NCBI GenBank assembly: GCA_016713025.1
Contig: JADJPZ010000004.1
Span: 1,178,001-1,242,000, forward strand
Direction of reading: 5' to 3'
DNA: 64,000 nt
From: Saprospiraceae bacterium
Lineage (GTDB): Bacteria > Bacteroidota > Bacteroidia > Chitinophagales > Saprospiraceae
A model generated the notes under the pieces. The model worked only from the letters and a program-made list of their open reading frames with translations. It was not told where the DNA came from and made no database searches. Positions 7,948 through 17,945 of this stretch are shown here, piece after piece (position 1 is the stretch's first letter; each line of letters begins with the position of its first letter). A program made the translations under genes and the position numbers.

Positions 7948-9180
7948 ATGCAATACACAGTAAAAGAAAGATTCCTTTCGTATGTCAAAATAGATACACA
8001 GGCTGACCCGCTGAGCAATACTTTTCCTTCATCATCCAAACAGAAAAACCTTACAGCCTTATTGTGTAAGGAACTGGATCAAATGGGTGTGAGCTATACT
8101 ACAAATGATGCCGGCTATATCTATGCTACTTTGCCATCCAACAGTGATAAAAATGTCCCCAGAATATTTTTTTGTGCTCATCAGGATACAGCTCCGGATT
8201 GCAGCGGTACAGATGTCAAACCGATAGTACACTATGATTACGATGGAAATAGTAGTATCATATTACCTGATGATACATCTGTTGTTGTTTCGCCAGACCA
8301 GTTTCCCAACCTTAGGAAGAAAAAGGGGCACGATATCATCACAGCCAGTGGCAAAACGCTCTTGGGAAGTGATGATAAATCCGGAGTAGCTATAATCATG
8401 GATGCATTTTACCAGTTTACCAAAAATCCTTCACTCAAGCATGGAGTTGTAAAGGCTTTGCTTACAACGGATGAAGAGATCGGTAAAGGGGTTGCCAATG
8501 TAGATCTGGACTTGCTTGATTGTGATTTCGGTTACACATTGGATTCAGGAGATCTAGGTTGTTTTGAAGATGAAAACTTTTCAGCCAACTCCTTAAAAGT
8601 GCATATCAAAGGTGTTAGCGCACACCCGGGAATGGCCAAAGGTACCATGGAAAATGCCATTAAGATCGCTTCCGAAATTGTAACCAGACTGCCACGACTG
8701 ACAATGTCTCCGGAGACATCTGATAAAAAAGATGGGTTTATACACCCAACTAAAATTAGCGGTGGTTTGGAAAATGCCACTATTGAGTTTATACTCCGGG
8801 ATTTTGAAACCCGTAAACTGGACGAATATGTGGCTTTAGTAGCTCATATCGCTGAAAATGTTTTGAAAGATTATCCACATTCATCCTGCGATATCGAATC
8901 CAAAGAGCAATACAGAAATATGAAGGATATACTCGATTTACATCCTCATGTTTCGAAAATAGCTATTCAGGCTATGAATAATCTTGATATCATGCCTCAG
9001 ATAGGAAGTATAAGAGGTGGAACAGATGGCGCAGTACTGTCGCACAAAGGCGTTCCTTGCCCCAACTTGTTTGCAGGCGAACAAGCGATACATTCTAAAT
9101 ACGAATGGGTCTCTGTACAAGATATGGAGCGTGGTGTAGACACGGTTATTGAGATTTGCAGATTGGTTACCGAGATGTAA
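7948..9180 (+). CDS. pepT: Peptidase T (tripeptide aminopeptidase)
   Basis: Zinc aminopeptidase of the M20B family that removes the N-terminal residue from tripeptides in the cytoplasm. Start chosen at ATG 7948 (MQYTVKERFLSYVKIDTQ), the family N-terminus, giving 410 residues against 408 in E. coli; the frame is open a further 27 bp upstream. Metal-site motifs are FFCAHQDTAPD, LLGSDDKSGVA, TTDEEIGKG and the C-terminal RGGTDGA and GEQAIHSKYEW. The next gene begins 13 bp after the stop. Confidence 0.97.
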   Translation: MQYTVKERFLSYVKIDTQADPLSNTFPSSSKQKNLTALLCKELDQMGVSYTTNDAGYIYATLPSNSDKNVPRIFFCAHQDTAPDCSGTDVKPIVHYDYDGNSSIILPDDTSVVVSPDQFPNLRKKKGHDIITASGKTLLGSDDKSGVAIIMDAFYQFTKNPSLKHGVVKALLTTDEEIGKGVANVDLDLLDCDFGYTLDSGDLGCFEDENFSANSLKVHIKGVSAHPGMAKGTMENAIKIASEIVTRLPRLTMSPETSDKKDGFIHPTKISGGLENATIEFILRDFETRKLDEYVALVAHIAENVLKDYPHSSCDIESKEQYRNMKDILDLHPHVSKIAIQAMNNLDIMPQIGSIRGGTDGAVLSHKGVPCPNLFAGEQAIHSKYEWVSVQDMERGVDTVIEICRLVTEM

Positions 9181-9193
9181 TGCATATTCATGT

Positions 9194-9832
9194 ATGGAGA
9201 GCCAACTTATCCCTCTATTCCCTTTGTCCATAGTTGTCTTCCCCGGAGAAGAACTAAAGCTGCACATTTTTGAGCCACGGTATAAACAACTCATACATGA
9301 TTGTAAAAAAGATGACCTGAGATTTGGCATTCCACCATATATCGAAGGAAAAAGCCTTCGGATTGGTACTGAATTGCAACTTAAAGAAATCAAAAAAGTA
9401 TATGAAGATGGCAAAATGGACATCATTGCCATAGGTACCGGATGGTTTGAAATTGTGGAGTTTTACAGAATCCTTCAGGGTAAATTGTACCCCGGTGGCA
9501 CCATCATCAAAAAGCCGTGGGACAATGAAAGTGATATAGTCTTGAATACGAGATTGGTGGAGCTTATTGAAGAGTTATATACGATTATGAAAATCAATAA
9601 TGTACCGGTTCCTTCACCATCTTCATTTAAATCCTATATGCTTGGGCATAAATTAGGACTCAATATTGATCAGGAAATGCATCTATTGACTTTGGAGGAT
9701 GAAGTCAGTAAACAACAATATCTTATAAATCATCTTGAACAACTGATTCCAATGTTGCTTGAAACTGAAAATCTCAGGAAAAAGGCAGAAATGAACGGAC
9801 ATTTTCAGAACATTTTGCCTCCGGGTCTGTAG
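9194..9832 (+). CDS. LON substrate-binding domain protein
   Basis: 212 residues from ATG 9194 (MESQLIPLFPLSIVVFPGE). It is a stand-alone copy of the N-terminal substrate-binding domain of Lon protease (LPLFPLsivvfPGeel.LHIFEPRYkqLi), with no AAA+ or protease part. Such proteins are common in Bacteroidota and their role is not settled. Spacing of 13 bp to pepT suggests co-transcription. The C-terminal half is a helical extension ending in a charged coil. Confidence 0.9.
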   Translation: MESQLIPLFPLSIVVFPGEELKLHIFEPRYKQLIHDCKKDDLRFGIPPYIEGKSLRIGTELQLKEIKKVYEDGKMDIIAIGTGWFEIVEFYRILQGKLYPGGTIIKKPWDNESDIVLNTRLVELIEELYTIMKINNVPVPSPSSFKSYMLGHKLGLNIDQEMHLLTLEDEVSKQQYLINHLEQLIPMLLETENLRKKAEMNGHFQNILPPGL

Positions 9833-9959
9833 TAGAGAAGATGTGTTTTATAGATTATTTCTTTGTTATACCGACGAGAATAAATTTTTCAAATAATTCT
9901 GTCGCCATTATACTCAAAATGAATAAAATAGTAAATGAAATTTTCACAAACAATTTATT

Positions 9960-10110
9960 TTGGGTATAAATTACCCGGACTTTATGGTTTAGTGGAAACT
10001 GTTGGGTTAACCCAACGGTTGTGACCCAAAGTAACAAATACATTTACCGGGTTTATTACATTTTTATAAAAGTGTAATTGTCTTTGATTTTTGAAGGTGA
10101 CAAAGCAGAA
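9960..10110 (+). repeat. Intergenic repeat with GTTGGGTTAACCCAAC core (S family), copy S1
   Basis: Central 16-bp perfect palindrome at 10001-10016, followed by a conserved right part (AAAGTGTAATTG, then TTTTTGAAGGTGACAAAG) ending at 10110. It matches the copy at 20335-20517 over its right two thirds; the left end has diverged. The remaining gap up to sppA (10111-10313) shows no gene. Confidence 0.7.
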
Positions 10111-10313
10111 TTATGTTGACCACACCTTGTAGCATAATTTTCCGGTAAGAACAGCCCTGCCGTCACGAAGTCTGGCAATGATAATCATCTATTAAGCTTT
10201 CTCCTTTGTATCTTTCAGAGCATTCATGCGGGTTTTATCCATTTTTTTTCTACATTGAAAGGTAGTTTTAAAGTATTCGACGATATATACCAACCTATTG
10301 AATTACAAAATGT

Positions 10314-10321
10314 TACCTTTG
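10314..10321 (+). promoter_or_regulatory. Putative -7 box TACCTTTG before sppA
   Basis: TACCTTTGC, matching TAnnTTTG, 40 bp before the sppA start. The same octamer occurs before proC and the 6883 lipoprotein. A matching -33 box is not clear. Confidence 0.45.
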
Positions 10322-10360
10322 CGATATTTTTAGTCAAAAAAGGAAATTAATTTAGATACG

Positions 10361-12136
10361 ATGAAGTCTTTTTTCCCAACATTTATTGCAGCTTTCCTAG
10401 GTGTCATTGCCGCTGTAGCTCTAGGCTTTTTTATTTTGATCATGATAGGAATATCTGGCATGAGTCAGAAAGAGACTGTAAGCAAAGGCTCGGTTTTGCG
10501 ATTGAATCTGGAAGATTTTATTCCGGAAAAAACGGATAACGTTCCGAATGAATCAGGTATTTTTAGTATGCAGACAAAAGCTTTGGGTTTGAACCGCATT
10601 CTCGACTTGATAGATATCGCTGCAAAAGATGACAATATCAAAGGTATCCTTTTGGAGAATAATTCTGTCAGCTATGGTCAAGCTACATTATTGAGCCTGA
10701 TGGAAGGATTGAAAGAATTTAAAAAAAGTAAAAAATTTATATATTCCTATGCACACAGTCATAGCCAGTCTTCATATTTTCTGAGTTCGGTTGCTGATTC
10801 CATGTTTCTAAACCCCCAAGGAGGAGTAGATTTGAGAGGATTTGGCGCTACAGTTCCTTTTTTTAAGAACATGTTGGATAAAGTCGGGGTGGAATTTAAT
10901 ATCTTTTATGCAGGTAACTTCAAAAGTGCTACTGAGCCATATCGACTCAATGAAATGAGTGAGTTTAACAAAATTCAGACCCGTGAATTTCTCGCAGATA
11001 TGAAAAATATCATGGTCGACAACATCAGCAAAAACAGAAAAAAGCTGACACCGGCAAAATTGGATGCTATCATGTCGGCGTATGACGGCCGAACAGCAAA
11101 AAAAGCATTGGAAAATGGTCTTGTGGATGCACTTTTTTATGAAGATGAGTTAGATGATTTTCTGGTTAAAAAACTGGCTCTCAAAGAAGGTAAAAAAATA
11201 AAATATGTAAAGCTTTCAAAATATAATCGAACCGCTGAAGCAGAAGACAAAGATAGTGATAATAAAATCGCCATTGTTCATGCAGAAGGTGAGATCATTT
11301 ACGGCACGAATGACCCTGGTGTCATAAGCGAAAAAAAATATGTTGAGATGCTGGCAAAAATCAGAAAGGATAAAAAAATAAAGGCGGTAGTACTTAGAGT
11401 TAACTCACCCGGAGGAAATGCATTCAGTAGTGATTTGATCTGGAGAGAGTTGGAGCAAATAAAAAAAGCCGGGAAACCTGTGATAGCATCTTTTGGTGAC
11501 TATGCAGCTTCAGGTGGATATTACATTGCTTGTGGTGCTGACAAAATTGTATCGCAACCCAACACTCTGACGGGGTCTATTGGTGTATTTATGATGTTCC
11601 CAAATGCCACAAAACTCCTGAATGATAAGATAGGCATCAACTTCGACACTATAAAAACGCACGAATTTGCTGCTGGTTTCAGCCCTTTCCATAACCTATC
11701 TGAAAAGGAAAAAGCATTATTACAGGAATCTACTCTTGAAATTTATGATCTTTTTATTGACAGAGTGTCTAAAGGCAGAAAACTTTCTGTAGATAGTACA
11801 AAATTCATCGCTCAGGGCCGTGTGTGGACAGGCAGAAAAGCTAAAGAAATAGGTTTGGTAGATGAATTGGGTGATCTCGATGATGCGGTGGCTCTTGCTG
11901 CAAAACAGGCAAAAATTGATTCCTACAGCACATCAGAGTATCCATATATAAAAGAAGATATCTTTCAGGAAATCATGCAACAGATTATGATGGGAAATCA
12001 GGAAGAGGATGCCAGCGCAAAGTTCTCCCTGACAGGTAAAGAGAAAAAATATCTTGAACAATTTAATCAATACAGAAGTATCATCAGATGCAAAGAACCG
12101 CAAGCAAGGCTTCCTTATATCTTTGATTTTTTCTGA
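10361..12136 (+). CDS. sppA: Signal peptide peptidase SppA, 67K type
   Basis: 591 residues, membrane-anchored serine protease (S49) that degrades cleaved signal peptides. An N-terminal membrane segment (residues 8-33) precedes two tandem S49 domains, the long form of SppA. The general-base lysine lies in FYAGNFKSATEPYR (Lys188) in the first domain and the nucleophile in YAASGGYYIACGADKI (Ser384) in the second, as expected for a Ser/Lys dyad. The C-terminal ARLPYIF is typical of the Bacteroidota form. Confidence 0.96.
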   Translation: MKSFFPTFIAAFLGVIAAVALGFFILIMIGISGMSQKETVSKGSVLRLNLEDFIPEKTDNVPNESGIFSMQTKALGLNRILDLIDIAAKDDNIKGILLENNSVSYGQATLLSLMEGLKEFKKSKKFIYSYAHSHSQSSYFLSSVADSMFLNPQGGVDLRGFGATVPFFKNMLDKVGVEFNIFYAGNFKSATEPYRLNEMSEFNKIQTREFLADMKNIMVDNISKNRKKLTPAKLDAIMSAYDGRTAKKALENGLVDALFYEDELDDFLVKKLALKEGKKIKYVKLSKYNRTAEAEDKDSDNKIAIVHAEGEIIYGTNDPGVISEKKYVEMLAKIRKDKKIKAVVLRVNSPGGNAFSSDLIWRELEQIKKAGKPVIASFGDYAASGGYYIACGADKIVSQPNTLTGSIGVFMMFPNATKLLNDKIGINFDTIKTHEFAAGFSPFHNLSEKEKALLQESTLEIYDLFIDRVSKGRKLSVDSTKFIAQGRVWTGRKAKEIGLVDELGDLDDAVALAAKQAKIDSYSTSEYPYIKEDIFQEIMQQIMMGNQEEDASAKFSLTGKEKKYLEQFNQYRSIIRCKEPQARLPYIFDFF

Positions 12137-12157
12137 AAAATTGTGACCAATAACTTT

Positions 12158-12165
12158 TACCTTTG
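12158..12165 (+). promoter_or_regulatory. Putative -7 box TACCTTTG before proC
   Basis: TACCTTTGC within the 145-bp gap between sppA and proC; TTCTG 22 bp upstream could serve as a weak -33 box. It leaves a leader of over 100 nt before proC. Confidence 0.35.
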
Positions 12166-12281
12166 CGTAAAATGTTATGAATATGAAATGAGCATGAACC
12201 AACGATGAGGTACACAAATCCTGATGACTATTTTCATGCGAATTCCATGGGGCAATTAAAAGAAAATTAAAAAATAAACAC

Positions 12282-13082
12282 ATGAAATTAGCCATAATTG
12301 GATGTGGAAATATGGGAATGGCCTTTGCAAGATCATTTATTCAATACGATCTTGTAAAAAGAGAAAATCTTTTGCTGATTGAAAAAAATGAAGAAAGGTG
12401 TCAAATACTTTCTAAAGAAAAAGAAGGAATTGTCATAAATACCATCAATAGTGATATTTCTCAAGCAGATCTTGTCATTCTATCTGTGAAGCCTCAGGAT
12501 TTTCCTGCACTTGCTGAAGAATTGAAAGGAAACCTAAGTGAAAATCAAGTAGTGCTTTCCATTATGGCTGGTATCAAGATCAGTAAAATTCAACAATTGT
12601 TGGACCATAAGTTTATCGTGCGAGCTATGCCTAATACTCCTGCGATGTTAGGTATGGGTATTACCGGTTTTACATCTGCAGAAGGTATCAGCATCGCCAA
12701 ACTGTTTAAGGTAGAAAACTTGATAAACGCGACAGGAAGGTCTATCTATATAGAAGATGAAGAAATGCTTGATGCCGTTACAGCTTTAAGTGGTAGCGGT
12801 CCCGCGTATTTTTATTATTTCGTCAAACACATGGTGGAGGCAGGAATAAAAATGGGATTTGATGAGGGAACTTCCTTACTTTTAGTGAAACAAACCATGC
12901 TTGGTGCCTATCACTTGATCAATAACGCTGAAAAAGATCTTGATTCACTGATCCAAGCAGTGGCATCCAAAGGTGGAACTACAGAGGCAGCTTTGAGTGT
13001 CTTTAACGGACTTCATCTGGATGAAGCTATAAAAGAAGGTATTTTGGCTGCTGAACGACGAGGTAAGGAATTGAGTCAATAG
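12282..13082 (+). CDS. proC: Pyrroline-5-carboxylate reductase
   Basis: 266 residues. Reduces 1-pyrroline-5-carboxylate to L-proline with NAD(P)H, the last step of proline synthesis. Rossmann motif IIGCGNMGMAF at the N-terminus, SVKPQDFP, RAMPNTPAMLGMGITGF, and the dimerisation-domain signature ALSGSGPAYFYYFVKHMVEAGIKMG with SKGGTTEAALS. Complete and of normal length. Confidence 0.97.
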   Translation: MKLAIIGCGNMGMAFARSFIQYDLVKRENLLLIEKNEERCQILSKEKEGIVINTINSDISQADLVILSVKPQDFPALAEELKGNLSENQVVLSIMAGIKISKIQQLLDHKFIVRAMPNTPAMLGMGITGFTSAEGISIAKLFKVENLINATGRSIYIEDEEMLDAVTALSGSGPAYFYYFVKHMVEAGIKMGFDEGTSLLLVKQTMLGAYHLINNAEKDLDSLIQAVASKGGTTEAALSVFNGLHLDEAIKEGILAAERRGKELSQ

Positions 13083-13128
13083 CCCATGAGTATCTTTGAA
13101 AAAACAGAACCATTTTCTCAATTATTTG

Positions 13129-14010
13129 CTATTTGTCTGAGACCTGCCAGCCATAATCTATGTATTGAAAAGAAAACTGGTTGTTTTGGTCTACAGAAAC
13201 TAACACAAAACCTTCTTCTGTTCCATAATATTTGCCACCCCACCAACTGCCACTCACTGCACCACCTGTAATAAACCATGTCCCTTTGCTGAAAATCTTT
13301 TCGTCCAGATGTTGATGCCCTTGCAAAACCATCTGCAGATTGTAACCTTGAAACATATCCCATATCTCTTTGAAATTGGATATTACGTCAGATGATGAGT
13401 ATTTGCCATCAACGGCCGGACTATACATGGAAAGCATCGGAACATGAAGGGTTACAACTATCGGTGCGGAAACCTTAAGCTTCTTTATATCTTCTGATAA
13501 CCATTGCTTTTGCTGTGGACCGACACAGTACCTGCCTAAAGAATCTGTCTCTACAGAATTTAATACAATAAAATGAACCCCTTTATGATCGAAAGAGTAA
13601 TAAGGGTTGCCAAAATATTTACTGAAGAGGCCGGTGTTATTGTATTTTGCATTCGTAGGATCTGCCCAAAATCTATCGTGGTTACCTATACAAGGATATA
13701 CAGGAGTATTGCTGCTCTTAATGATGCCATGAAATCGGTTAAATAAACTGTCAGCTGTACTAAAACGACCTTTCAGTCCATCGACATCAGCATTATCTCC
13801 TCCCAAAATAAAAAAGTCAACTTTTAGTTCGTTCGCTTTGTTCATAGCCATTTTCAGCCCATTGTCACATTTTGTTACGGGATCATTATTCAGATGGATA
13901 TCCGTCAGGAAAGCAAAAGAAAACTTTGTTTGTGTCGGGTTGACTGATTGTCCAAATGTGAATTGGAAGATAAAGCATGCCAATATCAGAATCACAAAAT
14001 ATCGAATCAT
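13129..14010 (-). CDS. Secreted calcineurin-like metallophosphoesterase
   Basis: 293 residues with an N-terminal signal peptide (MIRYFVILILACFIFQFTFGQ). The five metal-binding blocks of the family are in order: LTDIHLN, LGGDNADVDG, CIGNHDRFW, VTLHVPM and QGHQHLDE, all with the expected Asp/His/Asn residues. Substrate unknown; purple-acid-type or cyclic-nucleotide phosphodiesterase activity would be possible. It starts 13 bp after the fucosidase stop on the same strand, so the two probably form a unit. Confidence 0.92.
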   Translation of the reverse strand: MIRYFVILILACFIFQFTFGQSVNPTQTKFSFAFLTDIHLNNDPVTKCDNGLKMAMNKANELKVDFFILGGDNADVDGLKGRFSTADSLFNRFHGIIKSSNTPVYPCIGNHDRFWADPTNAKYNNTGLFSKYFGNPYYSFDHKGVHFIVLNSVETDSLGRYCVGPQQKQWLSEDIKKLKVSAPIVVTLHVPMLSMYSPAVDGKYSSSDVISNFKEIWDMFQGYNLQMVLQGHQHLDEKIFSKGTWFITGGAVSGSWWGGKYYGTEEGFVLVSVDQNNQFSFQYIDYGWQVSDK

Positions 14011-14022
14011 TTTTCGAAAATT

Positions 14023-15513
14023 TTACTTTATATTAGATAATTTAAAAGCTACACCTTCTTTTAAGGCCAATTCTGATCTGAGTTTCTGATCGAGCTGGAT
14101 TTTGATTTCATTGTTTTTTTGAACAAATTTTAATTTATTATTCATTCCCAAAATATTGACATTAATCTTACCTGAAAGATTTGTTTTTACATTGATTTCA
14201 GCAGGTAATTCGCTTTCCCCTTTTGCGGGTGTGTAAATAGCATAAATGGTATTTTGACCTTTTGCAGTATAGGCTACTTTGCCATCAAGATATGGTTCTA
14301 CAGGATTGGTTTCAAAGATAGCTTCACCATTTACTTCAAGCCATTTGCCGAACTGTGCCAGATTTTCCTGCAATTTGGGTTCATATTCACCTTTTCCATT
14401 CGGACCTATACCCAATAAGAGATTACCGCCTTTAGCGACAATGTTTACCAGGAGGTGCACTAATTCTTTGGACGACTTGTAGTTATCATTTTTTACCCAA
14501 CCCCATGCACCACCCATGGTAATGCAACTTTCCCAAGGCACTCCCAAAGGTTTATCCGGTGTTTTTTGTTCAGGTGTTAAGTAATCTTCATACTCACTTT
14601 GTACCCAACGATCTACCACAAGCATGCCCGGTTGTTTAGCCCTTGCTCGCTCTGCGATGAGCTTCATATTGATGTCCATATCATGCGGATAGGTACAAAA
14701 CTCGGCAACTTTGGGGGTAATGGATGATTTGGGCATGACCCAGCAGCCGTCCAGCCACAAGATGTCCACTTTCCCATATTCTGTTGTCAACTCATTAAGC
14801 TGATTTTGAGTAAATTGAACAAATCGTTTCCAGCGATCGGGATGTTTGGTAATATCATAAGTTGGGTTTCTGTCTTTGGGAGGGTAGTACGGCCAGTAAA
14901 AATCATGCGAATTCCAGTCGGGTTTTGAAAAGTAGATACCGGTAGAAAGGCCTACTTTGCGAGTAGCATCAAGTACTTCTTTGAGTACATTTGACTTAGG
15001 GTTTGAAGAATATGGTGAACCTTTGTCTGTAATCTTAAAGTCAGTATATTTGGAATCGTAGAGGCAAAATCCATCATGATGCTTGGATGAATATATCATA
15101 TATTTTGCACCTGATCCTTTGAACATTTTAGCCCATTTTTCCGGATCGAAGTTGACAGGATTGAACTTAGATTTTGTATTTCTGTAATCATTACAAAATT
15201 TGTAATAATCATCATAACCGGGACGTGTTATCCAATCTTCGGGACAAAGTGCCCATGACTCCACTATACCAAGTTCTGAATATAATCCCATGTGAATTAA
15301 CAACCCAAACTTATACCCCTGCCATTTTTTGAGATTTTCCATTACTTTTGGGTCTTTGGGCCAAACGTATCCTTCTGTTTCAGATAAGTGTTGTGTCAAA
15401 GCTACAGCAGCAGGGTCGTCTTTATTCGGTTGTGTTTTTTCAACCTGACCCATGGTAACTGACAGCAAAAAAACAGTAAAAGATAGAGTAATTAAAATCC
15501 TGGGCAATTTCAT
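14023..15513 (-). CDS. Alpha-L-fucosidase, GH29
   Basis: About 496 residues from ATG 15513 (MKLPRILITLSFTVFLLSVTMGQ, a signal peptide); the frame is open to 15549. Removes terminal alpha-L-fucose from glycans outside the cytoplasm. GH29 features: FGLLIHMGLYS, YMIYSSKHHDGFCLYDSKYT with FKIT, STGIYFSKPDW, the nucleophile region VDILWLDGCW, GGNLLLGIGPNGKGE and a C-terminal beta domain. Sulfatase and GH31 genes lie within 13 kb, which fits use of sulfated or fucosylated polysaccharides, although there is no SusCD pair. Confidence 0.96.
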   Translation of the reverse strand: MKLPRILITLSFTVFLLSVTMGQVEKTQPNKDDPAAVALTQHLSETEGYVWPKDPKVMENLKKWQGYKFGLLIHMGLYSELGIVESWALCPEDWITRPGYDDYYKFCNDYRNTKSKFNPVNFDPEKWAKMFKGSGAKYMIYSSKHHDGFCLYDSKYTDFKITDKGSPYSSNPKSNVLKEVLDATRKVGLSTGIYFSKPDWNSHDFYWPYYPPKDRNPTYDITKHPDRWKRFVQFTQNQLNELTTEYGKVDILWLDGCWVMPKSSITPKVAEFCTYPHDMDINMKLIAERARAKQPGMLVVDRWVQSEYEDYLTPEQKTPDKPLGVPWESCITMGGAWGWVKNDNYKSSKELVHLLVNIVAKGGNLLLGIGPNGKGEYEPKLQENLAQFGKWLEVNGEAIFETNPVEPYLDGKVAYTAKGQNTIYAIYTPAKGESELPAEINVKTNLSGKINVNILGMNNKLKFVQKNNEIKIQLDQKLRSELALKEGVAFKLSNIK

Positions 15514-15648
15514 GATTGACTGTTTATTAAGAGAATTAATTCGAGCCAAATATAGTATTTTATTTGACGTAATCTTAAAATGCGGTATAAAAATTTTAAT
15601 ACAATTTGGTAATGAGAAATATTCTTGTGTTTACAGAAAGTAATTATT

Positions 15649-17778
15649 TCAAAGTCGTAATAAAGTAAGATTTATTCTTTTACGAGCAGGATCTACTTCT
15701 GTCACGCGAACCATTAATTCCTGACCCAAACTCAATACTTCAGATGGACTTTTTATAAAGGATTTTGATATCTGCGAGATGTGTAAAAGGCCATCCTGTT
15801 TTACGCCGATATCTACAAATGCTCCAAAGTTGGTCATATTGGTGACTATTCCGGGCAATGTCATACCTGTGGCAAGGTCTTCTACTTTTTTTACATTTTC
15901 ATCAAAACTAAAAGCCTTAGCTTCACCTCTTGGATCCAATCCCGGTTTTTCCAATTCCTTTAAGATATCTTGTAGCGTCGGAAGTCCTGCTGTTGCAGTT
16001 ACGAAGTCGTGTAAATTTATTTTTTTCTTTAACTCAGTTGTTTTTAGAAAACTATTAATGTCTGTGCCGGCAAATCCAGCCATCTTTTCTACAATATGGT
16101 ATGATTCCGGGTGAACTCCTGTATTGTCTAGTGGATTTTTCCCATTGCTGATTCTTAAAAAGCCTGCAGCCTGTTCAAATGCCTTCTCACCGAGTCTGGG
16201 TACCTTCCTGAGGTGTTTAATATCGGTAAAATCACCGTTACTTGTTCTGTAGTTGACAATATTTTGAGCCAATGCCGGTCCAAGTCCCGAAATATATGTC
16301 AATAAATGTTTGGAAGCCGTGTTCAGATTAACTCCCACTTTATTTACACAGCTGATGACTGAATTGTCTAGTTCTTCTTTCAGTTTATTCTGATGCACAT
16401 CATGTTGATACTGGCCAACACCTATAGACTTTGCATCAATTTTGACCAATTCAGCCAATGGGTCCAACAGCCTGCGACCTATGGATATGGCACCTCTGAC
16501 AGTGACATCTTTATCTGGAAACTCTTCCCGGGCAACATCCGAAGCTGAATATATAGATGCCCCACTTTCATTTACCACATATATTTCTACTTTTGAATCA
16601 AAACGTATCCCTTCCACCATACTTTTGGTTTCGCGGGACGCTGTTCCATTACCAATAGCAATTGCTTTGATTTCATGTTTGTACACAAGATTTTTCAAAA
16701 TAAGGTTTGCTTCACTTACCGCATTTTGCGGAGCATGTGGGAAAATAGTTGTGTATTCCAAAAAACCACCATTGCTGTCCAGACAAACTACTTTACATCC
16801 CGTTCTGAAACCAGGATCTATGGCAAGCACTTCTTTTTGACCAAGTGGTGCTGCCATCAATAATTGTGATAGATTCACTCCAAAAACTCTAATAGCTTCA
16901 TCATCAGCTTTTTCTTTGTATTCGTTAAGTATTTGTGTTTCAATAGATGGGAATATCAGTCTTTTGTAAGAATCTTCTATAGCTTCTGAGATCAATTCCG
17001 CTTCTGTACCATGAGATCTGATGAATTTTTTCTCAATCATCTGAAGTGCTCTATCGTCATCAATGCTGATAGACATTCTTAGCAACTCTTCATTTGAACC
17101 GCGATTTATAGCTAAAAACCTATGAGATGGACATCTGTTAAGCACTTCCGAAAACTCAAAATAGTCTTTGTATTTTTTAGCTTCATCTTTCTTTTTAGGA
17201 ACTACCTTTGATACCAGTACTCCGTGTTTCCTTACGGTATTTCGCAGCATTTCTCTGATGGTCTGATCTTCACTCACCCATTCCGCTATGATATCCTTTG
17301 CACCACTAACAGCCTCATCTTCGGAGCGTATCTTTTCATTCAAATAACGGGATGCAGCACCAAAAATATCAGTTGCTCTCTGACTCATTATTATTTTAGC
17401 AAGTGGTTCAAGGCCATTTTCTCTTGCAATATCGGCTTTAGTCTTTTTTCGTTTTTTATAAGGCAGATATAGGTCTTCTACCTCATTGGGATCCCATGAT
17501 GCAAGAATCTTTGCCTTTAGTTCAGGAATGAGCTTTCCTTGCTCTTCAATAGATTGCAGGATGGATTCTTTTCTGATTGCCAGGTCATTCAGTTTTTTGT
17601 ACTGCTTTTGAATGTCAGCAATGTTGACTTCATCCAAACCGCCGGTTGCCTCCTTACGATACCTCGATATAAATGGAATAGTTGATCCCTCATCCAGCAG
17701 TTGAATGGTGTTTTTAACCGATGAAGGCGGAAGCCCCAAAGTATTGGCAATCAGACGTATAAATTCTGTTATCTGCAT
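15649..17778 (-). CDS. tex: Tex family S1 RNA-binding transcription accessory protein
   Basis: 709 residues. Domains in order: N-terminal Tex region (PFISRYRKEATGGLDEV), a YqgF/RuvC-like fold (LAIDPGFRTGCKVVCLD), helix-hairpin-helix (ASKHLLTYISGLGPALAQNIV, LRKVPRLGEKAFEQAAGFLRI) and a C-terminal S1 domain (GMTLPGIVTNMTNFGAFVDIG). Tex proteins bind nucleic acids and affect transcription; the exact role differs by species. Slightly shorter than the usual 750 or so residues, with nothing obviously missing. Confidence 0.96.
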   Translation of the reverse strand: MQITEFIRLIANTLGLPPSSVKNTIQLLDEGSTIPFISRYRKEATGGLDEVNIADIQKQYKKLNDLAIRKESILQSIEEQGKLIPELKAKILASWDPNEVEDLYLPYKKRKKTKADIARENGLEPLAKIIMSQRATDIFGAASRYLNEKIRSEDEAVSGAKDIIAEWVSEDQTIREMLRNTVRKHGVLVSKVVPKKKDEAKKYKDYFEFSEVLNRCPSHRFLAINRGSNEELLRMSISIDDDRALQMIEKKFIRSHGTEAELISEAIEDSYKRLIFPSIETQILNEYKEKADDEAIRVFGVNLSQLLMAAPLGQKEVLAIDPGFRTGCKVVCLDSNGGFLEYTTIFPHAPQNAVSEANLILKNLVYKHEIKAIAIGNGTASRETKSMVEGIRFDSKVEIYVVNESGASIYSASDVAREEFPDKDVTVRGAISIGRRLLDPLAELVKIDAKSIGVGQYQHDVHQNKLKEELDNSVISCVNKVGVNLNTASKHLLTYISGLGPALAQNIVNYRTSNGDFTDIKHLRKVPRLGEKAFEQAAGFLRISNGKNPLDNTGVHPESYHIVEKMAGFAGTDINSFLKTTELKKKINLHDFVTATAGLPTLQDILKELEKPGLDPRGEAKAFSFDENVKKVEDLATGMTLPGIVTNMTNFGAFVDIGVKQDGLLHISQISKSFIKSPSEVLSLGQELMVRVTEVDPARKRINLTLLRL

Positions 17779-17809
17779 TTTTTTAAGAGGTAGGAATTAT
17801 GTTTTAAAT

Positions 17810-17909
17810 CAATGTCGTTTAGATAAGGAATTATTTATTTTTTACCCTATCTAAATCTTTCCCTTGCAAGGGAAAGATTTCATAAAGAGGCCTTAACTAA
17901 ACGACATTG
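17810..17909. mobile_element. 100-bp MITE with 13-bp inverted repeats and 10-bp target duplication
   Basis: Perfect terminal inverted repeats: CAATGTCGTTTAG (17810-17822) and CTAAACGACATTG (17897-17909). They are flanked by the 10-bp direct repeat TGTTTTAAAT at 17800-17809 and 17910-17919, as left by transposase-mediated insertion. Inside lies a 28-bp perfect palindrome (17853-17880, centre CCCTTGCAAGGG). It codes for nothing and is probably moved in trans by an unseen transposase. It lies between tex and the DUF368 gene. Confidence 0.85.
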
Positions 17910-17945
17910 TGTTTTAAATAGTTATCATTGTAGGACAATGGGCCT

